Assembly: GCA_030430455.1 (NCBI GenBank)
Contig: JAUIJB010000002.1
Coordinates: forward strand, 1 to 64,000
Direction: 5' to 3'
DNA length: 64,000 bases
From: Verrucomicrobiia bacterium
GTDB lineage: Bacteria; Verrucomicrobiota; Verrucomicrobiia; Verrucomicrobiales; Akkermansiaceae
Shown in pieces: positions 34,524-43,094 of this stretch. Position 1 is the stretch's first letter. Each line of letters starts with the position of its first letter. A program made the position numbers and the translations under genes. The notes under the pieces are model-generated. The model had not been told where the DNA came from. It saw only the letters and a program-made list of their open reading frames with translations, and searched no databases.

Positions 34524-34724
34524 CTCAACCCCCGGCTAATGGCTGTGATCCCGCTGGGATCGAAGAGAGGGGCGGCGCGGGGTTCGTGGAGTCGGATCCC
34601 GGCGGGATCGAAGCGAGGTGTGGCTCGCGCGCGACTGGGGTCGCGCGGTCCGGTCGCTCCGCTGCGGCGCGACGTTCGCTGAATCGGATCCCGGCGGGAT
34701 CGCAGCCCTTGGCCGGGGGTCGAG
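34524..34724. repeat. 201-bp composite palindromic element with 38-nt inverted ends
   Basis: The left end (34524-34561) and right end (34687-34724) are inverted copies of a 38-nt sequence, 33 of 38 matching, and both contain a GATCCCGGCGGGATC-type palindrome. A third palindrome copy is at 34595-34613, and a degenerate one at about 34764. A family-A repeat (34622-34651) sits inside. It fills most of the gene-free 34418-34877; outside it I see only short GC-rich direct repeats. Confidence 0.8.
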
Positions 34725-34877
34725 CGAAGCGACACCCCCGGGATGAGGGTGGGCGAAAGTCTGCATCCTGGAGGGATGCCAGCCGGGATCGGGACCGTGC
34801 GCGCGGCGGTCGCATGCAGGGTGGTCGCGACCCCAGCCGGGCCCGGCACGATCGGGACTTCGGCGAAGCCCCGGCGC

Positions 34878-35771
34878 TCAGTGCGGTTCGGCCAGCCAGT
34901 CGAGGACCTCGCCGGAGTGGTGGATGGCGAGCGAGTAGTGGCCCTCGTTCTCGATCCAGTGACCATCGGCTCCGGGGACCTCGCCGGCCAGGCGCTTGGC
35001 GACGCTGCAGGGCAGGTTGGCATCGGCGAGTCCATGCCAGAATCCCACCGGCACGTGGATCGCCGCCGGGTCGAAGTCCCAGGGGTGGAGGTAGAGCTCG
35101 CCCTCGTCGAGCATGGCGGCGGGGCCGTTGCGCACCGCCTCGAGGTAGCTGCGGGTGACCATGCCCCAGCCGCCGCAGGAGTGGAGGGCATCGCGGTCGC
35201 GCGGCGGGATGCTCTTCATCATCCACGACATCGGCGCATGGTCGGCGCCGCGGTCGATCATCCAGCGGCTGAAGGGGATGAGCGCCGGCAGGGTGGCGCG
35301 GCGGAAGGTCTTGAAGGAGGCCAGGGTGCGGTAGGCCCAGTGCATGTGGTGGCGGTCCTCCTTCGAGCCGAGCGGCGGGGCGCCGCAGACGACGGCGGCG
35401 GCGCGGACGCGTTCGCCGAGCCGGGCGCAGGTGGCGAGCGTGTAGGGCCCGCCGCCGGAGATGCCGAAGATGGCGAAGCGGTCGATGCCGAGCGCATCGG
35501 CGAAGGCGGCGACGTCATCGGGCCAGTTCGAGAAGCCGCGTCCCGGCTGGCGGTCCGACAGCCCGACCCCCGGCCGGTCCGGCGCGAGGATCCGCAGGCC
35601 GCGCTTGCGCGCCTTGGGGTCGAGGTAGGCGGCCTGGTAGCGGCTGCTCGGCCAGCCGTGGAAGAAGACCACCGGGGCCCCGTCCGGGTCGCCGTACTCG
35701 GCGTAGCCCAACTGGCGTCCGTCGGGGAGCTGGAGCTGTTCGTCTTCCTTCATTGGCTTCATCGGCATCAT
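34878..35771 (-). CDS. Alpha/beta hydrolase
   Basis: A protein of about 297 aa with an alpha/beta hydrolase fold. The oxyanion-hole motif is FFHGWPSSRYQ. The nucleophile elbow is GISGGGPY (Ser about 105), and the catalytic His lies in IENEGHYSLAIHH. The acid is probably Asp in FWHGLADANLPCS. The GYAEYGDPDGAPVVFFHG opening and DRPGVGLSD are typical of the epoxide-hydrolase/haloperoxidase-like esterase group. The substrate is not inferable. Several Met codons (35771, 35768, 35762, 35753) could start it; MKEDEQLQL at 35753 is the minimal form. Confidence 0.88.
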   Translation of the reverse strand: MMPMKPMKEDEQLQLPDGRQLGYAEYGDPDGAPVVFFHGWPSSRYQAAYLDPKARKRGLRILAPDRPGVGLSDRQPGRGFSNWPDDVAAFADALGIDRFAIFGISGGGPYTLATCARLGERVRAAAVVCGAPPLGSKEDRHHMHWAYRTLASFKTFRRATLPALIPFSRWMIDRGADHAPMSWMMKSIPPRDRDALHSCGGWGMVTRSYLEAVRNGPAAMLDEGELYLHPWDFDPAAIHVPVGFWHGLADANLPCSVAKRLAGEVPGADGHWIENEGHYSLAIHHSGEVLDWLAEPH

Positions 35772-35829
35772 CGGCGGGCGCAGCCTAGCGGAAGCCCCGG
35801 CTGCGGGCACATCGATTTTGCCCGGGACA

Positions 35830-36300
35830 TCATCGCTGCGGCGAATCCGGCGGCGGCGGCGGCGCGAAGCCGGGCGTCGGGCAGGCGTCGCGGCACTCGC
35901 CGGCGTGCTGGCCGCACTGCCGCGCGATCTCGCGGTCGCTGTGCAGCCGCATCAGGCGCGACAGCGACAGGCGGTTCTCGCTGACCAGGCCGCACAGCGT
36001 GGCGGCCATGGGCAGCAGCACCGGCCTGGCCAGGCGGCGGGCCCACGGCCGTCCCTCGCGCAGGGCCCACAGGCACATCACCCAGGCCGGGGCACCCCGC
36101 CAGATCTCACCCTCCTCGTTCATCACCACGAGGTCCCGGTCCGGGTGCAGCGCGGGCAACTCGGGCAGCCGCTCGAGCGCGGCCGTCGAGTCGAAGGGCA
36201 GGAATTCGAGCCTCAGCAGGCTCTCCTGCCCGAGCATCCAGCGCCGGAAGCGCCCGCACAGGCCGCAGCCGGCGTCGTAGAAGATCGTCAGCGTGTGCAT
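35830..36300 (-). CDS. DCC-family (DUF393) thiol-disulfide protein
   Basis: A 156-aa protein with the DxxCxxC signature at its N terminus: FYDAGCGLCGRFRRW, Asp9, Cys12, Cys15. Downstream are the family's GEIWRGAPAWVMCLWALRE segment and a hydrophobic helix. DCC proteins have a thioredoxin-like fold and are presumed redox-active. The C terminus carries a Cys pair region (ARQCGQHAGECRDACPT), not usual for the family, and a Pro run. It is encoded 3 nt after a small membrane protein gene and is clearly cotranscribed with it. A second DCC domain in the window is fused to an HTTM protein at 60474-61700. Confidence 0.85.
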   Translation of the reverse strand: MHTLTIFYDAGCGLCGRFRRWMLGQESLLRLEFLPFDSTAALERLPELPALHPDRDLVVMNEEGEIWRGAPAWVMCLWALREGRPWARRLARPVLLPMAATLCGLVSENRLSLSRLMRLHSDREIARQCGQHAGECRDACPTPGFAPPPPPDSPQR

Positions 36301-36303
36301 CGC

Positions 36304-36729
36304 TCAGGCCTCCCCGGTTTGCGGCTGACCCGGCTCACCTGGCTGGCTCGGCTTGGCGTAGGTCGGCGGCAGCGGGGGCCGCGCGGCCTCGGGCCGGCGC
36401 CGGGCGCGGGTGAACAGGAAGATGTTGAAGAAGTGCATCGCACCGAGCACCAGCAGCACGACCCCGAGCTTGCCGCTCAGTGCTTCGAAGATCCCGCGCG
36501 CCGCGTGGACCTCCGCCCCGAGCTTCAGGAAGAGGGTCACGAAGCCGAGGTTGACCAGGTAGAAGCCGACCACGAGCAGGTGGTTGACGCTGTCGGCGAG
36601 GGTCTCGTTGCCGCGGAAGCAGTCGACCAGGAACACCCGGCCGTTGCGGTGCAAGGTGCGGGCGACCCAGATCGTCAGCGGGATCGCGATGAGCAGGTAG
36701 AGGGCGTAGGTGATGACGGTTTCGTTCAT
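36304..36729 (-). CDS. Small conserved-looking integral membrane protein
   Basis: A 141-aa protein with three strong membrane helices (VITYALYLLIAIPLTIWVA, HLLVVGFYLVNLGFVTLFL, LGVVLLVLGAMHFFNIFLFTR) and a Pro-rich cytoplasmic tail. The loop NGRVFLVDCFRGNETLADSVN contains one Cys. I do not recognise a named family. It is the first gene of a two-gene operon with the DCC protein. A 20-bp palindrome lies 28 nt upstream of its start, so it is probably regulated. Function unknown. Confidence 0.75.
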   Translation of the reverse strand: MNETVITYALYLLIAIPLTIWVARTLHRNGRVFLVDCFRGNETLADSVNHLLVVGFYLVNLGFVTLFLKLGAEVHAARGIFEALSGKLGVVLLVLGAMHFFNIFLFTRARRRPEAARPPLPPTYAKPSQPGEPGQPQTGEA

Positions 36730-36756
36730 GGCTGGAGTGGGGTTGGTTGTTTTGTG

Positions 36757-36776
36757 GTTTCAGGAAATTCTGAAAC
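36757..36776. promoter_or_regulatory. Palindromic operator-like site 1 (GTTTCAG...CTGAAAC)
   Basis: GTTTCAGGAAATTCTGAAAC is a dyad with 9-bp arms, one mismatch and a 2-bp centre. It lies 28 bp upstream of the membrane-protein start codon. Its twin lies 85 bp away. Confidence 0.7.
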
Positions 36777-36841
36777 TTGGGTTGAAAAAGAATGCCGAGT
36801 GGCGCGGGCGGAAAGGCAGGCGAGCTCGGCCTCCTTCATCG

Positions 36842-36861
36842 GTTTCAGTAAATACTGAAAC
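36842..36861. promoter_or_regulatory. Palindromic operator-like site 2 (GTTTCAG...CTGAAAC)
   Basis: GTTTCAGTAAATACTGAAAC has perfect 9-bp arms around AA. Its centre is 85 bp from site 1, close to eight helical turns. It lies in the 231-bp spacer between the divergent membrane-protein and M14-peptidase genes. Two matching sites with this spacing suggest a dimeric regulator that may loop DNA. Confidence 0.7.
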
Positions 36862-36960
36862 AGACGAATCAAGCAAGCGAAATCGTCGGGCCTGCGGCGG
36901 TGGCGGTTTCCGGCCTCGGCCGGCGGATCGCGCCTCCCGGCTGGCGGCGGGGTTGAGTCC

Positions 36961-37728
36961 TTGCCGGTGAGGTGGTGGAATCCCGCCGTGATCGGCTTGG
37001 AGGAATACTGGCGACGCTTCCGCGAGGCGGCGCGTGACCAGGGATTTGCCGAGGAGTGCCTGGTGGCGACCGATGCCGGCCCGGTGTGGGCCTTTGCGCG
37101 GGTTCCGTCCCTGGGCGAGCGGCCGGTCTACCTTTCCTCCGGCATCCACGGCGACGAACCGGCGGGGCCCCTGGCGCTGCTGGAGCTGCTGGAGTCCGGC
37201 GCCCTTGCCGGCTTGCCCTCCTGCCTGCTGTGTCCCCTGCTGAACCCGACCGGAATCCTCGCGGCGACCCGCGAGACCGCCCGCGGGGTCGACCTCAACC
37301 GCGATTACCTGCAGCGGTCGACCCCCGAGGTGCGGGCCCACGTCGCCTGGCTCGAGCGTCACCCCTGGCCGGAGATGCTCATCTCGCTCCACGAGGATTG
37401 GGAGTCGGCCGGCTTCTATTTCTACGAGATCAACCTCGGACGTGAGGAGCCGGTGCGGGTCGAGCGGATCTTCGAGGCGGTGGCGCCGTGGCTGGAGCGC
37501 GAGCGGGCGGAGCGCATCGACGACCACGAGGTGCGCGAGCCGGGGTGGATCTTCCACCGCGCCGAGGCCGACCTGCCGGACAGCTGGCCCGAGGCGATCT
37601 TTCTGGCCAAGTCCGGTTGCCCTCTCTCGTTCACCTTCGAGACGCCGAGCTCGGTGGCGCTGGAGCGACGCGTCGCCGCCCATGTCGCCGCCGCACGGAC
37701 GGTTCTCGGCGGCTGGATCGGCGCTTGA
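36961..37728 (+). CDS. M14-family zinc carboxypeptidase/deacylase
   Basis: A 255-aa enzyme of the M14 superfamily (succinylglutamate desuccinylase/carboxypeptidase type). Zinc ligands are His63 and Glu66 in SSGIHGDEPAGP and His144 in ISLHEDWESAGF. The substrate-binding Arg114 is in RGVDLNRDYLQRS, and the catalytic Glu227 in SFTFETPSS. No signal peptide is seen, so it is cytoplasmic. Peptide or N-acyl amino acid cleavage is the family activity; the substrate is unknown. The start is TTG at 36961 (MPVRWWNP) or GTG at 36967. It is followed 32 nt later by the transglutaminase-esterase gene. Confidence 0.88.
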   Translation: MPVRWWNPAVIGLEEYWRRFREAARDQGFAEECLVATDAGPVWAFARVPSLGERPVYLSSGIHGDEPAGPLALLELLESGALAGLPSCLLCPLLNPTGILAATRETARGVDLNRDYLQRSTPEVRAHVAWLERHPWPEMLISLHEDWESAGFYFYEINLGREEPVRVERIFEAVAPWLERERAERIDDHEVREPGWIFHRAEADLPDSWPEAIFLAKSGCPLSFTFETPSSVALERRVAAHVAAARTVLGGWIGA

Positions 37729-37760
37729 TCGGCGGGTCGCCGGCGGCATGGTTCGCGTCG

Positions 37761-39950
37761 ATGATCCGCCTTGCTCCCACGCTGCTCGCGGTGCTCGCCG
37801 TCGCCGTTTCCGCCCCACTCCGGGCGGCGCCGGACGACTTCGTCGGGGCCGCCGCGGCGCGCCACGGGGCCCTCGGTGAGCGCGCCGCGCGCTTTCTCGT
37901 GCGGCACATGCCGGCGGCCGACCGCGAGTCCCTGTCGACCGGGTTCCTGCTCGAAAACCTCGCCCTCGCGCTGGCGGCCCGCGAGGAATTCCCCTGGGCC
38001 CGGGAGGTGCCCGAGGCCTTGTTCCTCAACGACGTGCTTCCCTACGCGGTGTTCGACGAGCCGCGCGATGCCTGGCGCGGGGATTTCCTGCGCTGGGCGC
38101 GGCCGATCGTCGACGGCGCGGCCTCGGCCGCTGAGGCGGCGCAACGCCTGAACCGCGACTTCTTCAACGCGATCGGGGTGCACTACGACACCGGCCGCAA
38201 GCGCCCGAACCAGAGCCCGCGGGAATCCATCGGGCAGGGCCGCGCGACCTGCACCGGGCTGTCGATCATCTTGGTCGACGCCTGCCGCGCCGTCGGCATC
38301 CCGGCGCGGGCGGTGGGCACCGCGATGTGGACGAGCGGTCGCGGCAACCACACCTGGGTGGAAGTCTGGGACGGGCGCTGGCACTTCACCGGTGCCGACG
38401 AGCACGATCCCGCGGGCCTCGACCGTGGCTGGTTCGTGGCCGATGCCGCGCGGGCCCGGGCGGACGACCCGCGCCATGCGATCTTCGCGACCTCCTGGAA
38501 GGGGCCCGGGGTCTTCCAGCTGCCGTGGTCGCGCAACGGGGTGGCCGCGGTGAACGTGACGAGCCGCTACGCGAAGTCCGGGCCTCCCCGGCGGGAAACC
38601 GGCGTGCGCCTGTGGGACGGCGAGGAGCGGGTGGCGAGCGCCGGTCGCCTGATTGCCGAGTCCGGTGATGCGGTCATCGACTTCGCGACGCGGGCCGGCC
38701 GCACCGACCTCAACGACATGCCGCGCCTCTCGCTGACTCCCGGGATGTGCTACCAGCTGCAGTTTCGTCGCGGTAATGACTGGTGGTCGACGGAGCCCTT
38801 CGTCGCGCGCGAGGAGCTGGCGACGATCGACGTGAAGCTCGCCGACCTGCGGCCGCCCGGCGCCGGGGAGGGGAGCGGACTCACCCGCGAGCAGGCCGAG
38901 GCCTGCGTCGACGCGATCTACCAGGAACTCGTCGAGCAGCAAGGCGCCGAGCGCGAGGCCGAGCTCGAGGCCGGGGAGATTCGCCTGGGCGGGCGGGTCA
39001 TGAAGTGGCAGGCAAGGGTCTTCGGCGACGAACCCGACGACGGCAGGAGCCTCTACCTCTCGATGCACGGCGGCGGGGGGGCGCCGGGGGAAGTCAACGA
39101 CCAGCAGTGGCGCAACCAGCTCGGGCTGTATCAGCCGGAGGAGGGGATCTACCTCGCGCCGCGCGCGCCGACCGACACCTGGAACCTGTGGCACGAGGCC
39201 CACATCGACCCGATGTTCCAGCGCCTGATCGAGAACCATGTCGCGCTGCGCGGGGTGAATCCGGACAAGGTCTACCTGATGGGCTACTCGGCCGGCGGTG
39301 ACGGCGTGTGGCAGCTCGCGCCGCGGATGGCGGATCGTTTCGCCGCCGCGGCGATGATGGCGGGCCACCCGAACGAGGCCCGGCTCGACGGCCTGCGCAA
39401 CCTGCCCTTCGCCCTCTTCATGGGGGCCGAGGATGCCGCCTACGATCGCAACCGGGTCGCCCGCGAGCGGGCGGCCCGACTCGGCACCCTGAGGCGCGAG
39501 GACCCGGAGGGCTACGAACACCTGGCGCGGATCTACCCGGGCCTCGGTCACTGGATGGATCGCAGGGACGCCGAGGCCTTGCCGTGGATGGCGAAGTTCC
39601 GGCGCCAGCCGTGGCCGTCCAGGATCGTCTGGCTGCAGGACGACGTCACCCACCGGCGCTTCTACTGGCTCGAGCTTGCCGCGGACGCGATGGCCTCGGT
39701 GAAGGCGGGTGACCGGATCACCGCCGAGGTCGACGGCCAGCGGATCCGTGTGGCCGGGAAGGTCCCGCCGGGGACCCGCCTGTTGCTGCGCGACGCCTTG
39801 ATCGACCTCGACCAGCCGGTCGTCGTCGAACTCAACGGCGAGCTGCGGCCGGCCACCCGTCCCGTGCGCAGTGAGGAGGTGATCCGCCGTGCCCTCGAGG
39901 ACCGCCTCGACCCGGCCGCCACGCCGACCGCGGTCATCGTGCTGGACTGA
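37761..39950 (+). CDS. Secreted transglutaminase-like/serine esterase fusion protein
   Basis: A 729-aa two-domain protein with signal peptide MIRLAPTLLAVLAVAVSAPL. Residues about 25-330 are a transglutaminase-like cysteine domain. Cys164 lies in GRATCTGLSIILVDACRAVGIP, His197 in GNHTWVEVWDG, and Asp213 in FTGADEHDP. Residues about 400-640 are an alpha/beta hydrolase of the feruloyl/PHB-esterase group. The oxyanion motif is LYLSMHGGGGAPG, Ser510 lies in LMGYSAGGDGVWQ, and His597 in PGLGHWMDR. A C-terminal beta domain follows. The combination suggests action on modified peptide or ester-linked surface polymers (inferred). It is in an operon-like position after the M14 gene. Confidence 0.85.
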   Translation: MIRLAPTLLAVLAVAVSAPLRAAPDDFVGAAAARHGALGERAARFLVRHMPAADRESLSTGFLLENLALALAAREEFPWAREVPEALFLNDVLPYAVFDEPRDAWRGDFLRWARPIVDGAASAAEAAQRLNRDFFNAIGVHYDTGRKRPNQSPRESIGQGRATCTGLSIILVDACRAVGIPARAVGTAMWTSGRGNHTWVEVWDGRWHFTGADEHDPAGLDRGWFVADAARARADDPRHAIFATSWKGPGVFQLPWSRNGVAAVNVTSRYAKSGPPRRETGVRLWDGEERVASAGRLIAESGDAVIDFATRAGRTDLNDMPRLSLTPGMCYQLQFRRGNDWWSTEPFVAREELATIDVKLADLRPPGAGEGSGLTREQAEACVDAIYQELVEQQGAEREAELEAGEIRLGGRVMKWQARVFGDEPDDGRSLYLSMHGGGGAPGEVNDQQWRNQLGLYQPEEGIYLAPRAPTDTWNLWHEAHIDPMFQRLIENHVALRGVNPDKVYLMGYSAGGDGVWQLAPRMADRFAAAAMMAGHPNEARLDGLRNLPFALFMGAEDAAYDRNRVARERAARLGTLRREDPEGYEHLARIYPGLGHWMDRRDAEALPWMAKFRRQPWPSRIVWLQDDVTHRRFYWLELAADAMASVKAGDRITAEVDGQRIRVAGKVPPGTRLLLRDALIDLDQPVVVELNGELRPATRPVRSEEVIRRALEDRLDPAATPTAVIVLD

Positions 39951-40001
39951 TACGAGTTCAGAGAATCCATCCGACCTGGTGAGGTTCCACGGAAGGGAGG
40001 C

Positions 40002-40054
40002 CGCGGATTGCGCAGATGGACGCAGATTTCAGAATCCATCTGCGCGAATCCGCG
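40002..40054. repeat. Near-perfect 19/20-bp inverted repeat
   Basis: The left arm (40002-40020, CGCGGATTGCGCAGATGGA) is inverted at 40035-40054 with a single 1-nt indel, around a 14-nt loop. The core resembles a GCAGATGGACGCAGATT-type repeat that I recall in many Planctomycetes/Verrucomicrobia genomes. It lies 52 nt after the fusion-esterase stop and has no U-tract on either side. Confidence 0.8.
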
Positions 40055-40170
40055 ACCTGCGGCCATCCCACCCGAACGGGAAAGTCAGGTTGTTTCACTG
40101 ACACGGTATGACCAGCAGCTGGCGGCCCGCCCGGATCCGGGGGCAGCTTGGGAGGAGGGTCACGGACACG

Positions 40171-40204
40171 AAAAAACCCGATGGCCCGCTCGGGACCATC
40201 GGGT
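40171..40204 (-). terminator. Intrinsic terminator of glnB
   Basis: On the minus strand, ACCCGATGG pairs with CCATCGGGT around CCCGAGCGGGC-type loop bases. It is followed by UUUUU (40175-40171), 21 nt past the glnB stop. This is the clearest terminator in the window. Confidence 0.9.
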
Positions 40205-40225
40205 CGTGATGAAACGGAAAGGGGG

Positions 40226-40678
<453 letters not shown>

Positions 40679-40835
40679 CTAAGAAATCAGGTCGGGCATG
40701 GGGAGGAAAAGCTTTTTCGGCCAAGGACGCCGCTGGAATTGCTTGGCTTCGCTGGACGGCAAGCTGCCTCCCGGTGGACCGGGCCGGCGATCCTTCCGGG
40801 GCCCGCGCAAGCAGCCTTGATGCCGAAGCGTGGGC

Positions 40836-42455
40836 TTACAGGTTGCGCAGCGAGCGGGCGGCGTCGCTGCGCGCCGCGAAGAAGGCCGGAATGAGGGCGG
40901 CGCCGGCACAGAGCAGGAAGGCGAGGCCGGCGATCACGGCGATCTCGAGGGGGTTGATGTGGGCGGGCAGGATTTGAAAGCCGTGGAAGGAGGCGGGAAA
41001 GGGATCGAAGCCCGCCTTGCGCATGACCGCCTGGAGGCTGCCGCGGAAGTGGATCACGACCAGCCCGAGGCCGGCGCCGAGGATGGCGCCGAAGAAGCCG
41101 AGGATCATCCCCTGGTGGACGAAGACCCGCACGATCTGCCCCTGCGCCGCGCCGAGCGCCTTCATCACGCCGATCTCGCGGCGCTTCTGGATCGTCATGG
41201 TGAACATCACCGCGGTCATCGAGAAGGCCGACACCAGGATGATGAAGGACAGCGCGAAGTACATCATCACCCGCTGCTGGTTGAGCAGGCGCGAGAAGTC
41301 GCTGATCTCGCTGATCCAGGTGATGCTGCGCCAGCCCTCGGGCAGCTCCTGCTCGATCTGCTGCGCGATGAGCGCCGCCTGATAGGGGTCGTCGAGCTTC
41401 ACCGAGATCGCCTGCACGCCGCCCTCGAGACCGGCGAGGTCCTGGGCCAGGTGGAGCGGCATGAAGACGCCCGGGGTCAGCGCCATCTCGGACGACTGGT
41501 AGACGCCGACGATCTCGGCCTCCTTCGGCAGCACCACCTCGCGGAGGTTCTTGAGCAGCTCGCCGTCGATCTTGTCGGGGTCGATGTCGTCGAGCTGGGC
41601 GAGGATCCCGTCGACCTCTTCGGGGGTCTCCGCGGGGACCACGATCGCCCCGCCGGGCTCGGCCTCGCGGCCGCGGTCGAGGGCGATGAGCGCCTGCTCG
41701 ACGATCTGGCGCTCGGGCTCGCGGATGTTCTCGCCGTAGATCGTCCACAGCCGGTTGTAGGCGGCGGCGAAGGTGTCGGCGGGATAGGAACGCTCGTCGC
41801 CCGCGACCGTCCCGCCGGTCGCGAGGAGCCGGCGGGCCTCCTCCAGCCCGGCGGCGAACTCGTCGCGCACCGGCGGCCGGTTGGTGGCGTCGAAGACCCG
41901 CTTGACCTCGTCGAAGTTGCGCCAGGAGTAGAGCCGGATGGTGTCGCCGATCCCGGCGCCGAAGGAGCGCGCGATCTTGGACGAGATGACCACGCGGTCG
42001 TCGAGCCCCATGTCGGCGCTGCCCCCCGGGAAGTCGGTGGTGTCAAGCATCGCCTCGATGCCGGCGACGTCGGCCGGGTTGGCGGTGTCGATGCCGCGGA
42101 AGATGCCGGCGCTCTGCCACGAGCCGATGTCGATGCCGACGTTGTCCTGGACGAAGGGGGCGGTCGACTGGATGCCGTCGACCGCGGCGACCCGCTCGGC
42201 GAGGTCCTGCCAGTCGGCGACCGACTCGCGCTGGCCGCCGAAGGGCGAGTACTCGAGCTTGATGTGGGGGATGAAGCCGAGCAGGCGGCCCTTCACCTCG
42301 CGCTCGAGGCCGGAGTAGACCGACATCACCACCACCAGCACGAGCACCCCGAGCAGGACGCCGGTGACCGAGATGATCGCCACCGCCGAGAAGTGCGCGC
42401 GGCGGGGGTTGAGGTAGCGCCGGGCGAGGAGCCAGCTGAACGAGCGTCGGGCCAT
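40836..42455 (-). CDS. LolC/LolE-type lipoprotein-releasing permease with large insertion
   Basis: A 539-aa FtsX-type permease. The N-terminal cytoplasmic and first helix (SFSWLLARRYLNPRRAHFSAVAIISVTGVLLGVLVLVVVMSV in pieces) match LolC/E, which extract lipoproteins from the inner membrane with the ATPase LolD. Three C-terminal helices and the coupling motif RREIGVMKALGAAQGQI are present. Family members are usually about 400-415 aa. Here the periplasmic domain has about 120 extra residues (roughly 190-320, ATNRPPVRDEF...IDGELLKNLREV). No lolD lies nearby. The start at 42455 agrees with the family. Confidence 0.9.
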   Translation of the reverse strand: MARRSFSWLLARRYLNPRRAHFSAVAIISVTGVLLGVLVLVVVMSVYSGLEREVKGRLLGFIPHIKLEYSPFGGQRESVADWQDLAERVAAVDGIQSTAPFVQDNVGIDIGSWQSAGIFRGIDTANPADVAGIEAMLDTTDFPGGSADMGLDDRVVISSKIARSFGAGIGDTIRLYSWRNFDEVKRVFDATNRPPVRDEFAAGLEEARRLLATGGTVAGDERSYPADTFAAAYNRLWTIYGENIREPERQIVEQALIALDRGREAEPGGAIVVPAETPEEVDGILAQLDDIDPDKIDGELLKNLREVVLPKEAEIVGVYQSSEMALTPGVFMPLHLAQDLAGLEGGVQAISVKLDDPYQAALIAQQIEQELPEGWRSITWISEISDFSRLLNQQRVMMYFALSFIILVSAFSMTAVMFTMTIQKRREIGVMKALGAAQGQIVRVFVHQGMILGFFGAILGAGLGLVVIHFRGSLQAVMRKAGFDPFPASFHGFQILPAHINPLEIAVIAGLAFLLCAGAALIPAFFAARSDAARSLRNL

Positions 42456-42540
42456 GGCGATGACTTAGCGGCCCGCCGCCCCGCCGGCAAGGGGCGGGGT
42501 GGCACGACCCGTCATCGCGGCGATGCCCGGGGCGGCGGCT

Positions 42541-42969
42541 TCACTCGTCCGGCACCGGCACGACCATCACGGGGAGCAGGGCCTTGCGGACCATGCCCTC
42601 GGCGACCGAGCCGAGCAGCAGCGAGGCGACCTTGCCGTGGCCGTGGGCGCCGAGGATGACGAGCTCGGCGCCGACGTCCTTGGCGTAGTCGAGGATGCCG
42701 TGGAGCGGGGTGCCCTCGATGAGCTTGGCGGTGTCGTTGCCGACCAGCTCGTCGAGCCGGGCCGAGGCGCGCTTGCGGGCCTCCTCCTGGAAGACGTGCA
42801 TGGCGGGGAACTCGTCGGGCGTGAAGCCGTAGGCGGTGTAGGCCGGCTCGGGCTCGAGGACGTGGACGACGTGCAGGCTGGCCCCGAAGGCCTCGGCCTG
42901 GGCCCGGGCCATCTTCATCACGCCCGGGGTGGAATCGGAAAAGTCGACTGCGGCGAGGATGGTTTTCAT
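42541..42969 (-). CDS. Universal stress protein UspA family
   Basis: A 142-aa single USP domain starting MKTILAAVDFSDSTPGVMKMA. The ATP-binding motif G-x2-G-x9-G-S is present as GAHGHGKVASLLLGSVAEG, so this is an ATP-binding type. The C-terminal strand VMVVPVPDE is typical. It is probably monocistronic, upstream of the LolC/E-type gene on the same strand (85 nt). Its target or stress signal cannot be read from sequence. Confidence 0.93.
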   Translation of the reverse strand: MKTILAAVDFSDSTPGVMKMARAQAEAFGASLHVVHVLEPEPAYTAYGFTPDEFPAMHVFQEEARKRASARLDELVGNDTAKLIEGTPLHGILDYAKDVGAELVILGAHGHGKVASLLLGSVAEGMVRKALLPVMVVPVPDE

Positions 42970-43094
42970 GGCATCCCCTCCCTAACATGGGATCGAGGCC
43001 TTGGCTACCTCGGAGCGGATCCTGGCGAGGTTTTGGTGCTTGCTGCGGATTCGCCGATGACAGCTGCCGGCTCCGCGTCCAAGCTCCCGCCGTC

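Noticed and set aside
36841..36960. Small peptide gene between the palindromes and the M14 gene
   Set aside because: Frame is open by chance, with no Shine-Dalgarno and Arg-rich GC-biased composition.
40002..40054. Terminator of the transglutaminase-esterase gene
   Set aside because: Strong hairpin but no U-tract on either strand.
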